Source of the DNA: CBINFS01 sp966250015
GTDB lineage: Bacteria > Bacteroidota > Rhodothermia > Rhodothermales > DASSAV01
Reading direction: 5' to 3'
Length of the DNA: 64,000 nucleotides
NCBI GenBank assembly: GCA_966250015.1
Contig: CBINFS010000007.1
Span: 1-64,000 of the forward strand
Shown piece after piece: positions 19,541 through 28,601 of this stretch. The position numbers and the translations under genes were made by a program. The notes under the pieces were generated by a model. The model did no database searches. It was given only the letters and a program-made list of their open reading frames with translations, and had not been told where the DNA came from. Numbering within the stretch: position 1 is the stretch's first letter; each line of letters starts with the position of its first letter.

Positions 19541-20298
19541 GCGCCGGGTGCAAAAAAAGCAAAGTCGTACCGGCACGGATCGTCGGGGCAGAGTTGTTTG
19601 CAGTTTTCGGTCAGCTCGAGCGCTGCGCGCCAGTCGTTTGCCGGTCGCGTAAGGAGCCCGAGTGCTCTGGCCGTGCGCCCGGAGTGGACGTCGAGTGGAA
19701 GGACGAGCCGGTCTTTGGGAATCATAGACCAAATACCCAGGTCTACGGGTCCCGGGCGGACCATCCAGCGTAGATACATCACGAGGCGCTTACAGGCGCT
19801 ACCCGTACTGGGGCGAGCGAGGTGTTTGTTTAGTCGATTCGGGATACCTGGAAGCGTCTGCATGATCGTTTCACTGAACCCCTGCACGGCCGGGCCGACG
19901 TTTTCGGAATCCTCTGATAGATGCTTTACAAACAGGTTTTCTACCGTACCTGCAGACTTTAGGGCAAGGTGGAGGGCTTTCGTGAACCAGAGTGCGTCGA
20001 CGGGTTGGAACGTTCTGTGTTTAAATCCCTCGAGTCGGGCTGCATCGCGGTCGGAAAACGACCGGACGAACTCGAAAGGCCGGTAGCGCATCCTTTCGCA
20101 CAGTTCTTCCATTTTTTTGATGATGATTTCTCTCCGGCCCCACGCAAGGATGGCTGCATAGAGGCCAATCACTTCCTGATCGCGCGGGTCGTCGAAGCCG
20201 TGGGGGATAGCGATAGGATCTGTGCCGATGAAGCCGGGTTGTTCGAACTGGGCGACAAGGGTATCGAGGTAATCTTTACGTGGGTCGTGTTGGAGCAT
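19465..20298 (-). CDS. TIGR02757-family protein of unknown function
   Basis: A 277-residue soluble protein. RDQEVIGLYAAILAWGRRE, RWMVRPGPVDLGIW, PLDVHSGRTARALGLL and the final CPDDPCRYDFAFFAPGAYG match the TIGR02757 family, found mostly in Bacteroidota and relatives. I know no demonstrated function. The last 24 residues run antisense to the end of the flavin reductase gene, giving a 76-base convergent overlap. Both ends carry family-like sequence, so neither gene looks mis-called. Confidence 0.8.
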   Translation of the reverse strand: MLQHDPRKDYLDTLVAQFEQPGFIGTDPIAIPHGFDDPRDQEVIGLYAAILAWGRREIIIKKMEELCERMRYRPFEFVRSFSDRDAARLEGFKHRTFQPVDALWFTKALHLALKSAGTVENLFVKHLSEDSENVGPAVQGFSETIMQTLPGIPNRLNKHLARPSTGSACKRLVMYLRWMVRPGPVDLGIWSMIPKDRLVLPLDVHSGRTARALGLLTRPANDWRAALELTENCKQLCPDDPCRYDFAFFAPGAYGVSLDTRFVGMTNVDLSSSPTDR

Positions 20299-20342
20299 GT
20301 GACTGTACGTACCGGTCCGTAAGGCCTAAGGAGGGTCGAACA

Positions 20343-20357
20343 AGGTGCCTGGCACCT
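20343..20357. repeat. Short perfect palindrome, REP-like
   Basis: AGGTGCC (20343-20349), one T, then GGCACCT (20351-20357), in the 220-base gap between the TIGR02757 gene and queE. Palindromes of this kind are frequent as REP-type elements, but only this copy was noticed in the window, so its repeat nature is unproven. Confidence 0.4.
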
Positions 20358-20518
20358 GGTTTCCAATCACAAAATACCCGGTGCTTAGCCTGACGGTCAC
20401 CGGATGAGTCAATCCTCCGGATTTTCCACAACCGGAAGGGAATTGTTTCCCCGCATTCGCGTTTACGCCTCGTAAGGGCCGGCTTTCAGCGAGATGGTTA
20501 TCGAAAAAACAGGGGTAG

Positions 20519-21160
20519 ATGAGTTACGCAGTCAAGGAAATCTATTACACGTTACAGGGTGAGGGGGCGCAAGCAGGGAGGCCGGCCGTGTTCTGCCGAT
20601 TTGCGGGTTGCAACCTCTGGACCGGCCGGGAGGAAGACAGAGTGAATGCGATCTGCACGTTCTGCGACACGGATTTTGTTGGAACCGACGGTCCTGGTGG
20701 AGGGAAATTCAGATCACCGGACGCGCTGGCCGATGCCGTTGCCGCCTGCTGGCCGAAAACGAAGGGTGCTCACTCAAAGGCGCTGGTCGTGTGTACGGGT
20801 GGCGAGCCGCTGCTCCAGCTTGACGCCGCGCTCGTCGAAGCGTTTCACGAACGAGGGTTTGAGGTTGCAGTCGAGACAAATGGTACGATTCAACCTCCGG
20901 ACGGCATAGATTGGACCTGCGTGAGTCCAAAGGCCGGCGCCGATCTCATCGTAAAAAAGGGAAATGAGCTCAAGCTCGTGTATCCTCAGGAAAATGCCCC
21001 GCCCGAGCAGTTTGTGGATCTGGATTTTGAAAGGTTCTATCTTCAGCCGATGGACGGGCCGGATCTCGCTTCGAATACGTTGAAAGCGATCCGGTACTGT
21101 CTCGAGCATCCACATTGGCGGCTCAGCATTCAGACCCACAAACTCCTCAACATTCCTTGA
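20519..21160 (+). CDS. queE: 7-carboxy-7-deazaguanine synthase
   Basis: A 213-residue radical SAM enzyme of queuosine/7-deazaguanine synthesis, converting carboxytetrahydropterin to 7-carboxy-7-deazaguanine. It starts MSYAVKEIYYTLQGEG, as is typical of QueE. C31, C46 and C49 have the expanded C-x14-C-x2-C cluster motif found in QueE of the E. coli type. CTGGEPLLQLD is the SAM-binding GGE motif. No queC, queD or queF is nearby, and no preQ1 riboswitch was seen in the upstream 220 bases. Confidence 0.92.
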   Translation: MSYAVKEIYYTLQGEGAQAGRPAVFCRFAGCNLWTGREEDRVNAICTFCDTDFVGTDGPGGGKFRSPDALADAVAACWPKTKGAHSKALVVCTGGEPLLQLDAALVEAFHERGFEVAVETNGTIQPPDGIDWTCVSPKAGADLIVKKGNELKLVYPQENAPPEQFVDLDFERFYLQPMDGPDLASNTLKAIRYCLEHPHWRLSIQTHKLLNIP

Positions 21161-21185
21161 TCACACGGGTGCTTACACCCTTCTC

Positions 21186-22445
21186 ATGAGTCGAAGTAAC
21201 GTTTTTCTGCTTTTATTCCTGATTTCGGCCGGATGGTTTCTGACCGGCTGCGGAACACGTTCGAGATCTTTTGCAGACGGATCCTATCAGCTCAGGATTG
21301 CCACCTTCAACATCGAGGATCTTCGAACGGAGGATCTTCTCAATCGCAACCACCCGCGTCTCAAACGGGCTGCTGCCCTCATTCAGGAGCTTCGCCCGGA
21401 CCTCATCCTCATTAACGAAATAACCTACGATCAGGAAGGGACGCCGGGATACGTATCGGGTGAGCCGGAGGGGATGAACGGGCAGCGATTTGCCGATGGC
21501 TTCCTGAACGTTTCGCAGGGGCAAGGGCTGCAACCGATCCGGTATCAAGTCTATATGGCACCGGTGAATACCGGGCTGGCGTCCGGATTCGATCTGGACA
21601 ACGATGGGCGGGCCGTCTCCGAAATCCCCGTTGTGCCGCCATCCAACCCTGACGGTACGCCCGGCCCGCAGACGGATGCCGGTCGTGCGTACGGAAACGA
21701 TGCGTGGGGGTTCGGTATGTTTCCGGGGCAATACGGTATGGCCTTGTTGGTACGGAATGGACTCGAAATCCTGCACGATTCCGTCCGAACGTTCAGGCTG
21801 TTCAAGTGGAGCTCGATGCCCGGAGCACTCGAACCGGTCGATCCCTCAACGGGGAAACCGTGGTATAGTGCGGAGGAGTGGGCTTCGTTCAGGCTGAGCT
21901 CGAAAAGCCACTGGGACGTACCCGTTCGGTTGCCCAGTGGTGAGGTACTGCACATGCTTGCAAGCCATCCTACACCTCCGGCGTTTGACGGGCCGGAGCG
22001 GAGAAATCAGTATCGAAACGCCGACGAAATCAGGTTTTGGGGAGACTACCTGTCAGGGGCGGATTACATCGTCAGCGACAGCGGCCAGGTTGGAGGGCTC
22101 CAGCCTGACGCACACTTCGTCCTCCTGGGCGACATGAACGCAGACCCCGACGAGGGGAATACGTACGAAAACCCCATCGGGAAATGGTTGCTGAACCACC
22201 CACGGGTGAACGGCAGCTTCGTGCCGCTTCCTGATTCTTCCGCCATTGCGCGCCCTGAGCTTTCGGACGACGATACGGCTGAGTGGGGGATGCGGGTGGA
22301 TTACGTACTGCCTTCCGTAAGTCTCGAAGTCTTAGGCGGTGGCATAAGGCGTCCGACGGCAGCCGATACCGCCTTCGTTCAGGTCAGCGATCATTTCCCC
22401 GTGTGGCTGGACGTCGTCGTCCCGGCGCGGGACACTAATCAGTGA
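21186..22445 (+). CDS. Endonuclease/exonuclease/phosphatase-family lipoprotein
   Basis: A 419-residue lipoprotein: hydrophobic signal and lipobox LTGC (Cys near 22). The mature part has the DNase I-like fold: LRIATFNIEDL, LRPDLILINEITYD, LLGDMNADPDEG and a final SDHFPVWLDV. Substrates in this family range from phosphoesters to nucleic acids. ENPIGKWLLNHPRVN and DTAEWGMRVDYVLPS match a secreted bacterial subgroup. It lies 25 bases after queE and its end meets the YjbQ gene, so the three may form one transcript. Confidence 0.78.
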   Translation: MSRSNVFLLLFLISAGWFLTGCGTRSRSFADGSYQLRIATFNIEDLRTEDLLNRNHPRLKRAAALIQELRPDLILINEITYDQEGTPGYVSGEPEGMNGQRFADGFLNVSQGQGLQPIRYQVYMAPVNTGLASGFDLDNDGRAVSEIPVVPPSNPDGTPGPQTDAGRAYGNDAWGFGMFPGQYGMALLVRNGLEILHDSVRTFRLFKWSSMPGALEPVDPSTGKPWYSAEEWASFRLSSKSHWDVPVRLPSGEVLHMLASHPTPPAFDGPERRNQYRNADEIRFWGDYLSGADYIVSDSGQVGGLQPDAHFVLLGDMNADPDEGNTYENPIGKWLLNHPRVNGSFVPLPDSSAIARPELSDDDTAEWGMRVDYVLPSVSLEVLGGGIRRPTAADTAFVQVSDHFPVWLDVVVPARDTNQ

Positions 22446-22456
22446 TGTTTTTCGGT

Positions 22457-22897
22457 ATGACAACCTGGGTACAGCGCAGGATCACGCTCAAGCCTCGACC
22501 TCGTGGTTTTCACCTGGTCACCCGCGAGATAATTGAACAGGTACCGGAGATAGGCGATTTCAGGGTCGGCCTTGCCCACGTCTTTATCCAGCACACGTCG
22601 GCTTCGTTAACCCTGAACGAGAACGCGGATCCGGACGTCCGGGGCGACATGGAGCGGCACATGAATAACCTGGTACCCGAGCGGGCGCCTCATTACGAGC
22701 ATACGTTAGAGGGGCCGGACGACATGCCCGCTCACATAAAGGCGTCCCTGTTTGGCAGCGGGTTGACCGTTCCGGTGGGCAACGGACGCCTTCTACTCGG
22801 TACCTGGCAGGGTATTTATCTCGGGGAGCATCGCGACCACGGCGGCCCGAGACAGCTCGTCGTGACGCTCTGGGGCGAGACGTCCAATCCCGTCTGA
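22457..22897 (+). CDS. yjbQ: YjbQ family protein (UPF0047)
   Basis: A 146-residue protein of the YjbQ/UPF0047 family, some members of which have weak thiamine phosphate synthase activity. It contains RGFHLVTREI, VFIQHTSASLTLNENADPDV and LLGTWQGIYLGEHRDHGGPR, with the family's conserved His, Glu and Asp. I chose the ATG at 22457, which gives the usual N-terminus; GTG 22442 and ATG 22445 are in frame and would overlap the preceding stop. Confidence 0.88.
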   Translation: MTTWVQRRITLKPRPRGFHLVTREIIEQVPEIGDFRVGLAHVFIQHTSASLTLNENADPDVRGDMERHMNNLVPERAPHYEHTLEGPDDMPAHIKASLFGSGLTVPVGNGRLLLGTWQGIYLGEHRDHGGPRQLVVTLWGETSNPV

Positions 22898-22921
22898 AAG
22901 GCATTAATCTAGACGATACCA

Positions 22922-22952
22922 AGACGGCCGCCCAGTTCGAGGGCGGCCGTCT
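22922..22952. terminator. Hairpin between convergent yjbQ and treS
   Basis: A perfect 12-bp stem, AGACGGCCGCCC (22922-22933) with GGGCGGCCGTCT (22941-22952), and a 7-base loop. The following bases are only T-rich, not a clean T run, but the position between two converging genes fits a transcription barrier. Confidence 0.65.
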
Positions 22953-22976
22953 ACTTCGTTTGCTTCAGCCAACGAA

Positions 22977-25900
22977 TTATCGGGATTCTTTTGCCGATCC
23001 TGAGCGCTTTTTCTCGTTAGCTTGCTGAAGAAGGCGATGAAGGCCTCGGACTGGCAGCCACGCCCAGGATGGGCGGTGGTTCAGCTCGTAGCGGACTTCG
23101 TAAAGGGCTTTTTCGAGGAGGTGCACCCAGAGAAACGATTGCCTGGCCTCTGAAGGTTGTGCAAAATCGCTCTCTTCGGCCGTGCCATAATAGGCCTCCA
23201 GAAACTCCCGTTCACACCAGTGAATCAACTGGTTCATCCACTCTTCGAGCTTCTCGTCCGACGAGGCTTTTTCCTGCCATGCGGCGAGGGCGGCATACTC
23301 GATGGAACGCAGCATGCCGGCAACGTCACGCAGGGCGAAGCTGAGGCTCCGTCGCTCCTCGATCGGGCGCGCGGGCTCGCCCTCAAAATCGAGGATGTAA
23401 AACTCACCGTTGGCCATCATGACCTGGCCAAGGTGGTAATCGCCGTGCACTCGAATCTTCTGACGAACGGGGTCAGACGTCAATAGACCGTCGAGCCGGC
23501 GAAGTACGGTAGACCAGGAGGTGTTATCCGGAAGGTCGAGCGTATCCGAGTGGGGTGCCAGCATTTCCCTCGTATTCTCCACCTCCGAGCGTAGTCGTGA
23601 AATGAACTCCGTAACGTCTTCCGGGGTCGTCTCTACCGGTCTCATGCCGGCTTGGTCGGCTTTCGAAAGCGCGAGATGGAGCTCTGCCGTCCTCGTGCCG
23701 AGCGTCCTGACGAGTGAGAGCATTTCCGGCGCTACTTCCTCGAGCCAGACTGGAACTTCCACATCAGGACCTGTTGGTGGTTCGGGGTTTTCCGGAGGGG
23801 TGGTGCCGGCGACACGGTCCAGAAAACGCCGGTTCATTTCGAGGGCGTAGTTCCACCCATCGGTTTCAAAGGGCAATGCCTCCTGAAGGATACCCAGCGC
23901 ACTCTGCTGATTCATTCGCTTGAACGAGATCATCCCGTAGAGGCGCGGTACGAACGGGAATCCGGCACGGGTCAGGTATTCCAGGAGCTCGGTTTCAGGG
24001 TTGATTCCGAATCCGACGCGGCGGTACAGCTTGATGAAAAACCGGTCATTCAGGATGGCCGACGAGTTGCTCTGCTCCGCCGTGAGGGGACGTGCCGTCT
24101 CGATTTCCACAGTAGCAATGGAGCGGTCGATGGAGCCGGCGTATAATCCGTAAAGTGAGCGGCCTTTGCCGCCGGTCTGCCACCAGGCGAACAACGCTTT
24201 CCAGAAGTCGGGGCTCACGGTTGCATCGTGCAGCAACCCACGGCCGTCAGGGCTTTGAACGTAAGCGATGGCCAGCCTGCTGCGCTCCTTGAGGATGGTT
24301 TGGGCGGCTTCCCCATTAGAGAGCATGAGGGGGAGAATGTAATACTCAACGCGGCCTCCGACGGTAACGCCCAGGACCGACAGGTAAACCGGGAAAGGCT
24401 GTGATTGAATCCTGACGGCATCAGCGATCTCGACCCGCTCGATAGTCTCGTTTTTAGCGCCAAACCATCGCTGGTCTTTGACGTAGTCCACGAGTAGGGT
24501 TTCGAGCTGTTCGATCGCCCTTCCGTGCGTCATCGTCTTGACGAGCAAGTTGTGGATGCCCTCACGGACGAATAGCTCCTGCAGTGCCCCACGAGGCGAT
24601 TCTTCCACGACGATGCGTTCACGGTACCGGGATTCCTTTATCGCCTCTTCCTTTTGAAGTACAAACCAGTAGAAGCCGTGAGGCCCGATCAAAAAGTGAT
24701 AGGGTTGATCTCCGAACGCGGGGAAAGGCGATTTGCTGAATAGCTCGACGGGTACAAGGCCGCTGAATCGGTCCTGGACGGGCAGGAACGCCGATTGTGC
24801 GAATCGGGAGAGGTTTGCGACCACGAGGATTTTCTCCCCTTCGTATTCGCGAACGAATGCCAGAACGCTGTGATTCTCCACAGGCAAGATTTCGATCGTG
24901 CCCCGTCCAAATACCTTCACGTATTGTTTTCGGAGCGCAAGGATGCGTTTGGTGAAGTTCAGGAGGGAATGGGGGTCACGCTCGGCATCCTCAACGTTGA
25001 CGAACTCGTAGCTGTAAGGCCCCCTGCTTATGGTGGGCATAAAGAGCTGGTGGTGGGGGCTCCTCGAAAAGCCCCCGTTTTTGTCGGGGCTCCACTGCAT
25101 CGGGGTACGAACGCCATTCCGGTCACCCAGAAAGGGGTCGTCACCCATACCCACCTCGTCTCCGTAATATAGGACGGGACTGCCTTTCAGCGACAGCAGC
25201 AGGGCGTTCATCAGCTCGATGCGCCGGCGCTCGCCGCCGAGAAGCGGGGCCAGCCGGCGTCGAATACCGACGTTGATGCGGAATCGCTGGTCGGTGGCAT
25301 ACTCGTGGTACATGTAGTCCCGCTCTTCATCCGTGACCATCTCGAGCGTGAGCTCGTCGTGGTTCCGAAGGAAGATTGCCCACTGGCACTCCTCGGGAAT
25401 GTCCTTGGTCAGCTCGAGCATCTGGACGAGCGGGTGCCTGCTCTCTCGCCGAAGCGCCATGTACATCCGGGGCATGATGGGGAAGTTGAAGGACATGTGT
25501 ACGCCTTCCCCATTCGCGAAATAGGGCAGGGTATCCTCGGGCCACTGGTTGGCCTCCGCGAGCAACACCTTTCCGGGTCCGTACCGCTCCTCGATCGCCC
25601 TCCTTAGCTCTTTAATGTATTCGATGGTTTCTGGCAGGTTTTCACAATTAGTACCTTCCCGCTCGAAGAGGTAAGGAACTGCGTCCAGCCGTAACCCGTC
25701 GACGCCGAGATCGAGCCAGTAAAACATTACGTCTCGCATTACCCGGCGTACCTCCGGGTTGTCGTAGTTCAGGTCCGGCTGGTGGCTGAAGAACCGGTGC
25801 CAGTAGTACTTTCCCGCTTTGCGGTCCCAGGTCCAGTTGGAGATCTCGGTGTCGGTGAAGATGATCCGTGCCCCTTCGTACTTCTCAGTCGTATCGCTCC

Positions 25901-26297
25901 AGACGTACCAGTCGTGCTTCGGCGAGTTGGGATCTCTCGCTTCCTGAAACCACGGATTCTGGTCGGACGTGTGGTTAAGGACGAGCTCGGTAATGACCCG
26001 GATGCCCCGCTCGTGCGCTTCATTCAGGAATCGCTTGAAATCGTCGAGCGTCCCGTGAATGGGAAGGATGTTGTAGTAATCCGAGATGTCGTACCCGTCG
26101 TCACGTAGCGGGCTCTCCAGAAAAGGGAGGAGCCAGATGGTGTTTACTCCGAGGGATTCGATGTGGTAAAGCTTGCGGCGAAGCCCTTCGAAGTCACCGT
26201 AACCGTCGTCGTTCGAGTCGAAGAACGACCGAACGTGGGTTTCATAAATGACCGCATCTTTATACCACAAAGGGTCTTCCATGAAGTTCTGACTCAT
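22977..26297 (-). CDS. treS: Trehalose synthase-maltokinase fusion
   Basis: A 1106-residue fusion. The N-terminal GH13 domain (about 1-550) isomerises trehalose and maltose: DGLRLDAVPYL holds the nucleophile D205, LLAEANQWPE the acid E248, and FLRNHDELTLE the third Asp D314. The C-terminal half is a maltokinase (Pep2/Mak) with a kinase-type active site HGDYHLGQV (951-959) and ILDFEGEP, making maltose-1-phosphate from maltose and ATP. The product is the substrate of GlgE, encoded 81 bases upstream on the same strand. The ATG at 26297 is preferred to a TTG at 26315; GGTGAG lies in front of it. Confidence 0.94.
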   Translation of the reverse strand: MSQNFMEDPLWYKDAVIYETHVRSFFDSNDDGYGDFEGLRRKLYHIESLGVNTIWLLPFLESPLRDDGYDISDYYNILPIHGTLDDFKRFLNEAHERGIRVITELVLNHTSDQNPWFQEARDPNSPKHDWYVWSDTTEKYEGARIIFTDTEISNWTWDRKAGKYYWHRFFSHQPDLNYDNPEVRRVMRDVMFYWLDLGVDGLRLDAVPYLFEREGTNCENLPETIEYIKELRRAIEERYGPGKVLLAEANQWPEDTLPYFANGEGVHMSFNFPIMPRMYMALRRESRHPLVQMLELTKDIPEECQWAIFLRNHDELTLEMVTDEERDYMYHEYATDQRFRINVGIRRRLAPLLGGERRRIELMNALLLSLKGSPVLYYGDEVGMGDDPFLGDRNGVRTPMQWSPDKNGGFSRSPHHQLFMPTISRGPYSYEFVNVEDAERDPHSLLNFTKRILALRKQYVKVFGRGTIEILPVENHSVLAFVREYEGEKILVVANLSRFAQSAFLPVQDRFSGLVPVELFSKSPFPAFGDQPYHFLIGPHGFYWFVLQKEEAIKESRYRERIVVEESPRGALQELFVREGIHNLLVKTMTHGRAIEQLETLLVDYVKDQRWFGAKNETIERVEIADAVRIQSQPFPVYLSVLGVTVGGRVEYYILPLMLSNGEAAQTILKERSRLAIAYVQSPDGRGLLHDATVSPDFWKALFAWWQTGGKGRSLYGLYAGSIDRSIATVEIETARPLTAEQSNSSAILNDRFFIKLYRRVGFGINPETELLEYLTRAGFPFVPRLYGMISFKRMNQQSALGILQEALPFETDGWNYALEMNRRFLDRVAGTTPPENPEPPTGPDVEVPVWLEEVAPEMLSLVRTLGTRTAELHLALSKADQAGMRPVETTPEDVTEFISRLRSEVENTREMLAPHSDTLDLPDNTSWSTVLRRLDGLLTSDPVRQKIRVHGDYHLGQVMMANGEFYILDFEGEPARPIEERRSLSFALRDVAGMLRSIEYAALAAWQEKASSDEKLEEWMNQLIHWCEREFLEAYYGTAEESDFAQPSEARQSFLWVHLLEKALYEVRYELNHRPSWAWLPVRGLHRLLQQANEKKRSGSAKESR

Positions 26298-26378
26298 CGC
26301 GCTCTCACCGATCAATTCACTACTGACAGAAATACTAGAAGCCTTTGAGGGTTTGACCTCTATAGTTGTCTACTCTGT

Positions 26379-28391
26379 TCAGGCATACGTCGGAAAATCT
26401 TTCTCCGTTCGCAAACTTCGATTGACTCTCAGGATGTGAGCCGGCAGCACCTCAGGGTCGAACCGCACGAAGTTGTGGGGGCCGTTCCAGAAATACCATT
26501 CACCCCCAAATAGATCCTGAACTTCGTATGGATGATCCTCCGGGATCCCCAGTTCCTGTAAGGGCAGATGGACCCAGCCGGACTGCGTGTGGAACGGGTC
26601 GAGGCTGAGAACGACGATTATCAGGTTGTCGCCTGCCTGCTTGCTGTAAGCCATTATCTGGGGATTGTCCGTTACGTGGAACCGGATATTCCGCATGTAG
26701 TGCAGAGCCGGATTCTCGCGGCGAATACGATTGATCCGGCTCATGATCGGTTGCAGGGAGTTCGGATCGTTCCAGTTCCATACTCGGATTTCGTACTTCT
26801 CGTTGTTGGCGTACTCTTCGCGTTGGGGATGCTGGATGGCCTCCACGTGTTCGTATGGAGGTCCGTAAACGCCGTAGGCGGAAGACATGGTGGCCGCAAG
26901 GATGAGGCGTATGACGTGTGCAGGCCTTCCTCCGTGAACGAGATACTCGTGAAGGATGTCGGGTGTGTTCGGCCAGAAGTTGGGCCGGAAATACTCGGCG
27001 ACGTCCGTATGGAATAGCTCCCGCCCGTACTCTTCCAGCTCCGGTTTCGAATTGCGCCACGTGAAGTACGTGTACGACTGGTTGAAGCCGATTTTTGCCA
27101 GCATGTACATCGTCTTCGGCCTCGTGAAGGCCTCGGCGAGGAATATGAGGTCCGGGTATCTACGCCTCAGGTCGTCGAGACACCACTCCCAGAAGGCGAA
27201 AGGTTTGGTGTGTGGATTGTCGACCCGAAAGATGCGCACCCCGTGATCGATCCAGAACTCGAATACACTCCGGAGCTCTTCCCAGAGGGCTACACGGTCT
27301 TCCGACTCGAAGTTGATCGGGTAAACGTCCTGGTACTTTTTCGGCGGGTTTTCCGCATAGCGAATCGTGCCGTCCGGGCGACGGCGGAACCACTCGGGAT
27401 GGTCCTGTACGTACGGGTGATCGGGTGAGGTCTGAAAGGCGATGTCGAGGGCAACCTTTAAGCCGAGCTCGGTTGCACGCGCCACGAAGCGATCGAAGGC
27501 TTCGATTCCCCCGAGCTCGGGGGAAACGCTTTTGTGTCCACCCAGCGTGCCGTCGGCCAGCTTGCCGCCAATAGCCCACGGACTGCCCGGATCATTGTCA
27601 CCGGCGGTCGGCGCGTTGTCTTTTCCTTTCCGGTTGGTAATGCCTATCGGATGAACCGGGGGAAGGTATACGACGTCGAAGCCGAGCTCCTTGATACGCG
27701 GGAGCCGCGCCGCCGCATCGTCCAGCGTAGCGGGTTTCCCGAGTGAATCGCCAGCCGAACGCGGGAAGAATTCGTACCAGGCGCAGAACCGAGCGTGCAC
27801 GGGGTCAACGCGGACCTCGAGCGTCTTGCTGGTGACGGCGCCCTCTCGAATGTCGTTGGCGTGGGCAAGCTTGCCGAGCGCTTCGTCGAGCCCGGCCTCG
27901 ACCTTCCCGCTTCGAAATGCGTGTATGTACTCGCTCAACTCCTTTTTGGCCTCGCCGCTCGCCTGTTTGGCAATCTTCTCGAGCAGGGCGGCGCCTTCCA
28001 TCAATTCGCTCTGGAGCTCGTATTCAGAATCGTTCCCCTCAACTCTCCGACGAAACTGATCCTGCCAGGTGCCAAACTGATCGATCCACGCGCGTACGTA
28101 ATAGAAGTAGCGACCCAGCTCAGTTACCGTAAACGACCCGATGTATTCGTCATTCCAGCGGAGCGGCATGGGGACAACCTGTTCCTCTCCATTTTCGTGC
28201 CGGTAAACCAGCTCGGCGCGGAGCTTCTCGTGGCCATCGACGATTATGCCCGCCAGCACCTGCACTTCTTCTCCGATGGTTCGTGCGATTGGAAACTGGC
28301 CACAATCGACTTGCGGCACTATCCGTTCGATGATCAGACGTGACCAGGTTTCGGGAACCGATGAGGGATTCAAATCTTTGGTAGCGGGCAT
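26379..28391 (-). CDS. glgE: Alpha-1,4-glucan:maltose-1-phosphate maltosyltransferase
   Basis: A 670-residue GH13_3 enzyme that adds maltosyl units from maltose-1-phosphate to the non-reducing end of an alpha-1,4-glucan. It has an N-terminal beta-sandwich and helical insert (about 1-200), then the catalytic barrel with nucleophile D391 in IFRVDNPHTKPF and acid E420 in IFLAEAFTRPK. Length and motifs match GlgE. It is transcribed with the downstream treS-mak fusion, which makes its substrate. Confidence 0.95.
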   Translation of the reverse strand: MPATKDLNPSSVPETWSRLIIERIVPQVDCGQFPIARTIGEEVQVLAGIIVDGHEKLRAELVYRHENGEEQVVPMPLRWNDEYIGSFTVTELGRYFYYVRAWIDQFGTWQDQFRRRVEGNDSEYELQSELMEGAALLEKIAKQASGEAKKELSEYIHAFRSGKVEAGLDEALGKLAHANDIREGAVTSKTLEVRVDPVHARFCAWYEFFPRSAGDSLGKPATLDDAAARLPRIKELGFDVVYLPPVHPIGITNRKGKDNAPTAGDNDPGSPWAIGGKLADGTLGGHKSVSPELGGIEAFDRFVARATELGLKVALDIAFQTSPDHPYVQDHPEWFRRRPDGTIRYAENPPKKYQDVYPINFESEDRVALWEELRSVFEFWIDHGVRIFRVDNPHTKPFAFWEWCLDDLRRRYPDLIFLAEAFTRPKTMYMLAKIGFNQSYTYFTWRNSKPELEEYGRELFHTDVAEYFRPNFWPNTPDILHEYLVHGGRPAHVIRLILAATMSSAYGVYGPPYEHVEAIQHPQREEYANNEKYEIRVWNWNDPNSLQPIMSRINRIRRENPALHYMRNIRFHVTDNPQIMAYSKQAGDNLIIVVLSLDPFHTQSGWVHLPLQELGIPEDHPYEVQDLFGGEWYFWNGPHNFVRFDPEVLPAHILRVNRSLRTEKDFPTYA

Positions 28392-28601
28392 GTTCTATCT
28401 TCTCAGGGTATGTTTCGTCAGGACAGTTCAGGTAAATCTAGATGCGGCTCATACAAAGGAATTGAAAGATACTAATAGGCATTATCCGATTCAGAAAGGG
28501 ATAATAAACCGGGCGCCCGGGATCGTCGGTACGCTAAAAAGCCGCTCCAAAGATAACGTCCCGCCTACTGAAGGGTTGTTACATTCGTTTCAAAAAGCGT
28601 C
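28392..28601. promoter_or_regulatory. Divergent glgE/glgX intergenic region
   Basis: A 210-base region between two divergent starts, so it must hold both promoters. It is AT-rich except for a perfect 12-base palindrome CCGGGCGCCCGG at 28509-28520, preceded by AATAAA. The palindrome is a candidate regulator site, though no regulator gene is in the cluster. Confidence 0.35.

Noticed and set aside
20299..20518. preQ1 riboswitch upstream of queE
   Set aside because: No compact pseudoknot-like arrangement with an A-rich tail was recognisable; only a REP-like palindrome is present.
24215..24463. Frames antisense to the treS-maltokinase gene and other long high-GC genes
   Set aside because: They are shadows of real coding frames: no ribosome sites, and the opposite strand encodes intact enzyme motifs.
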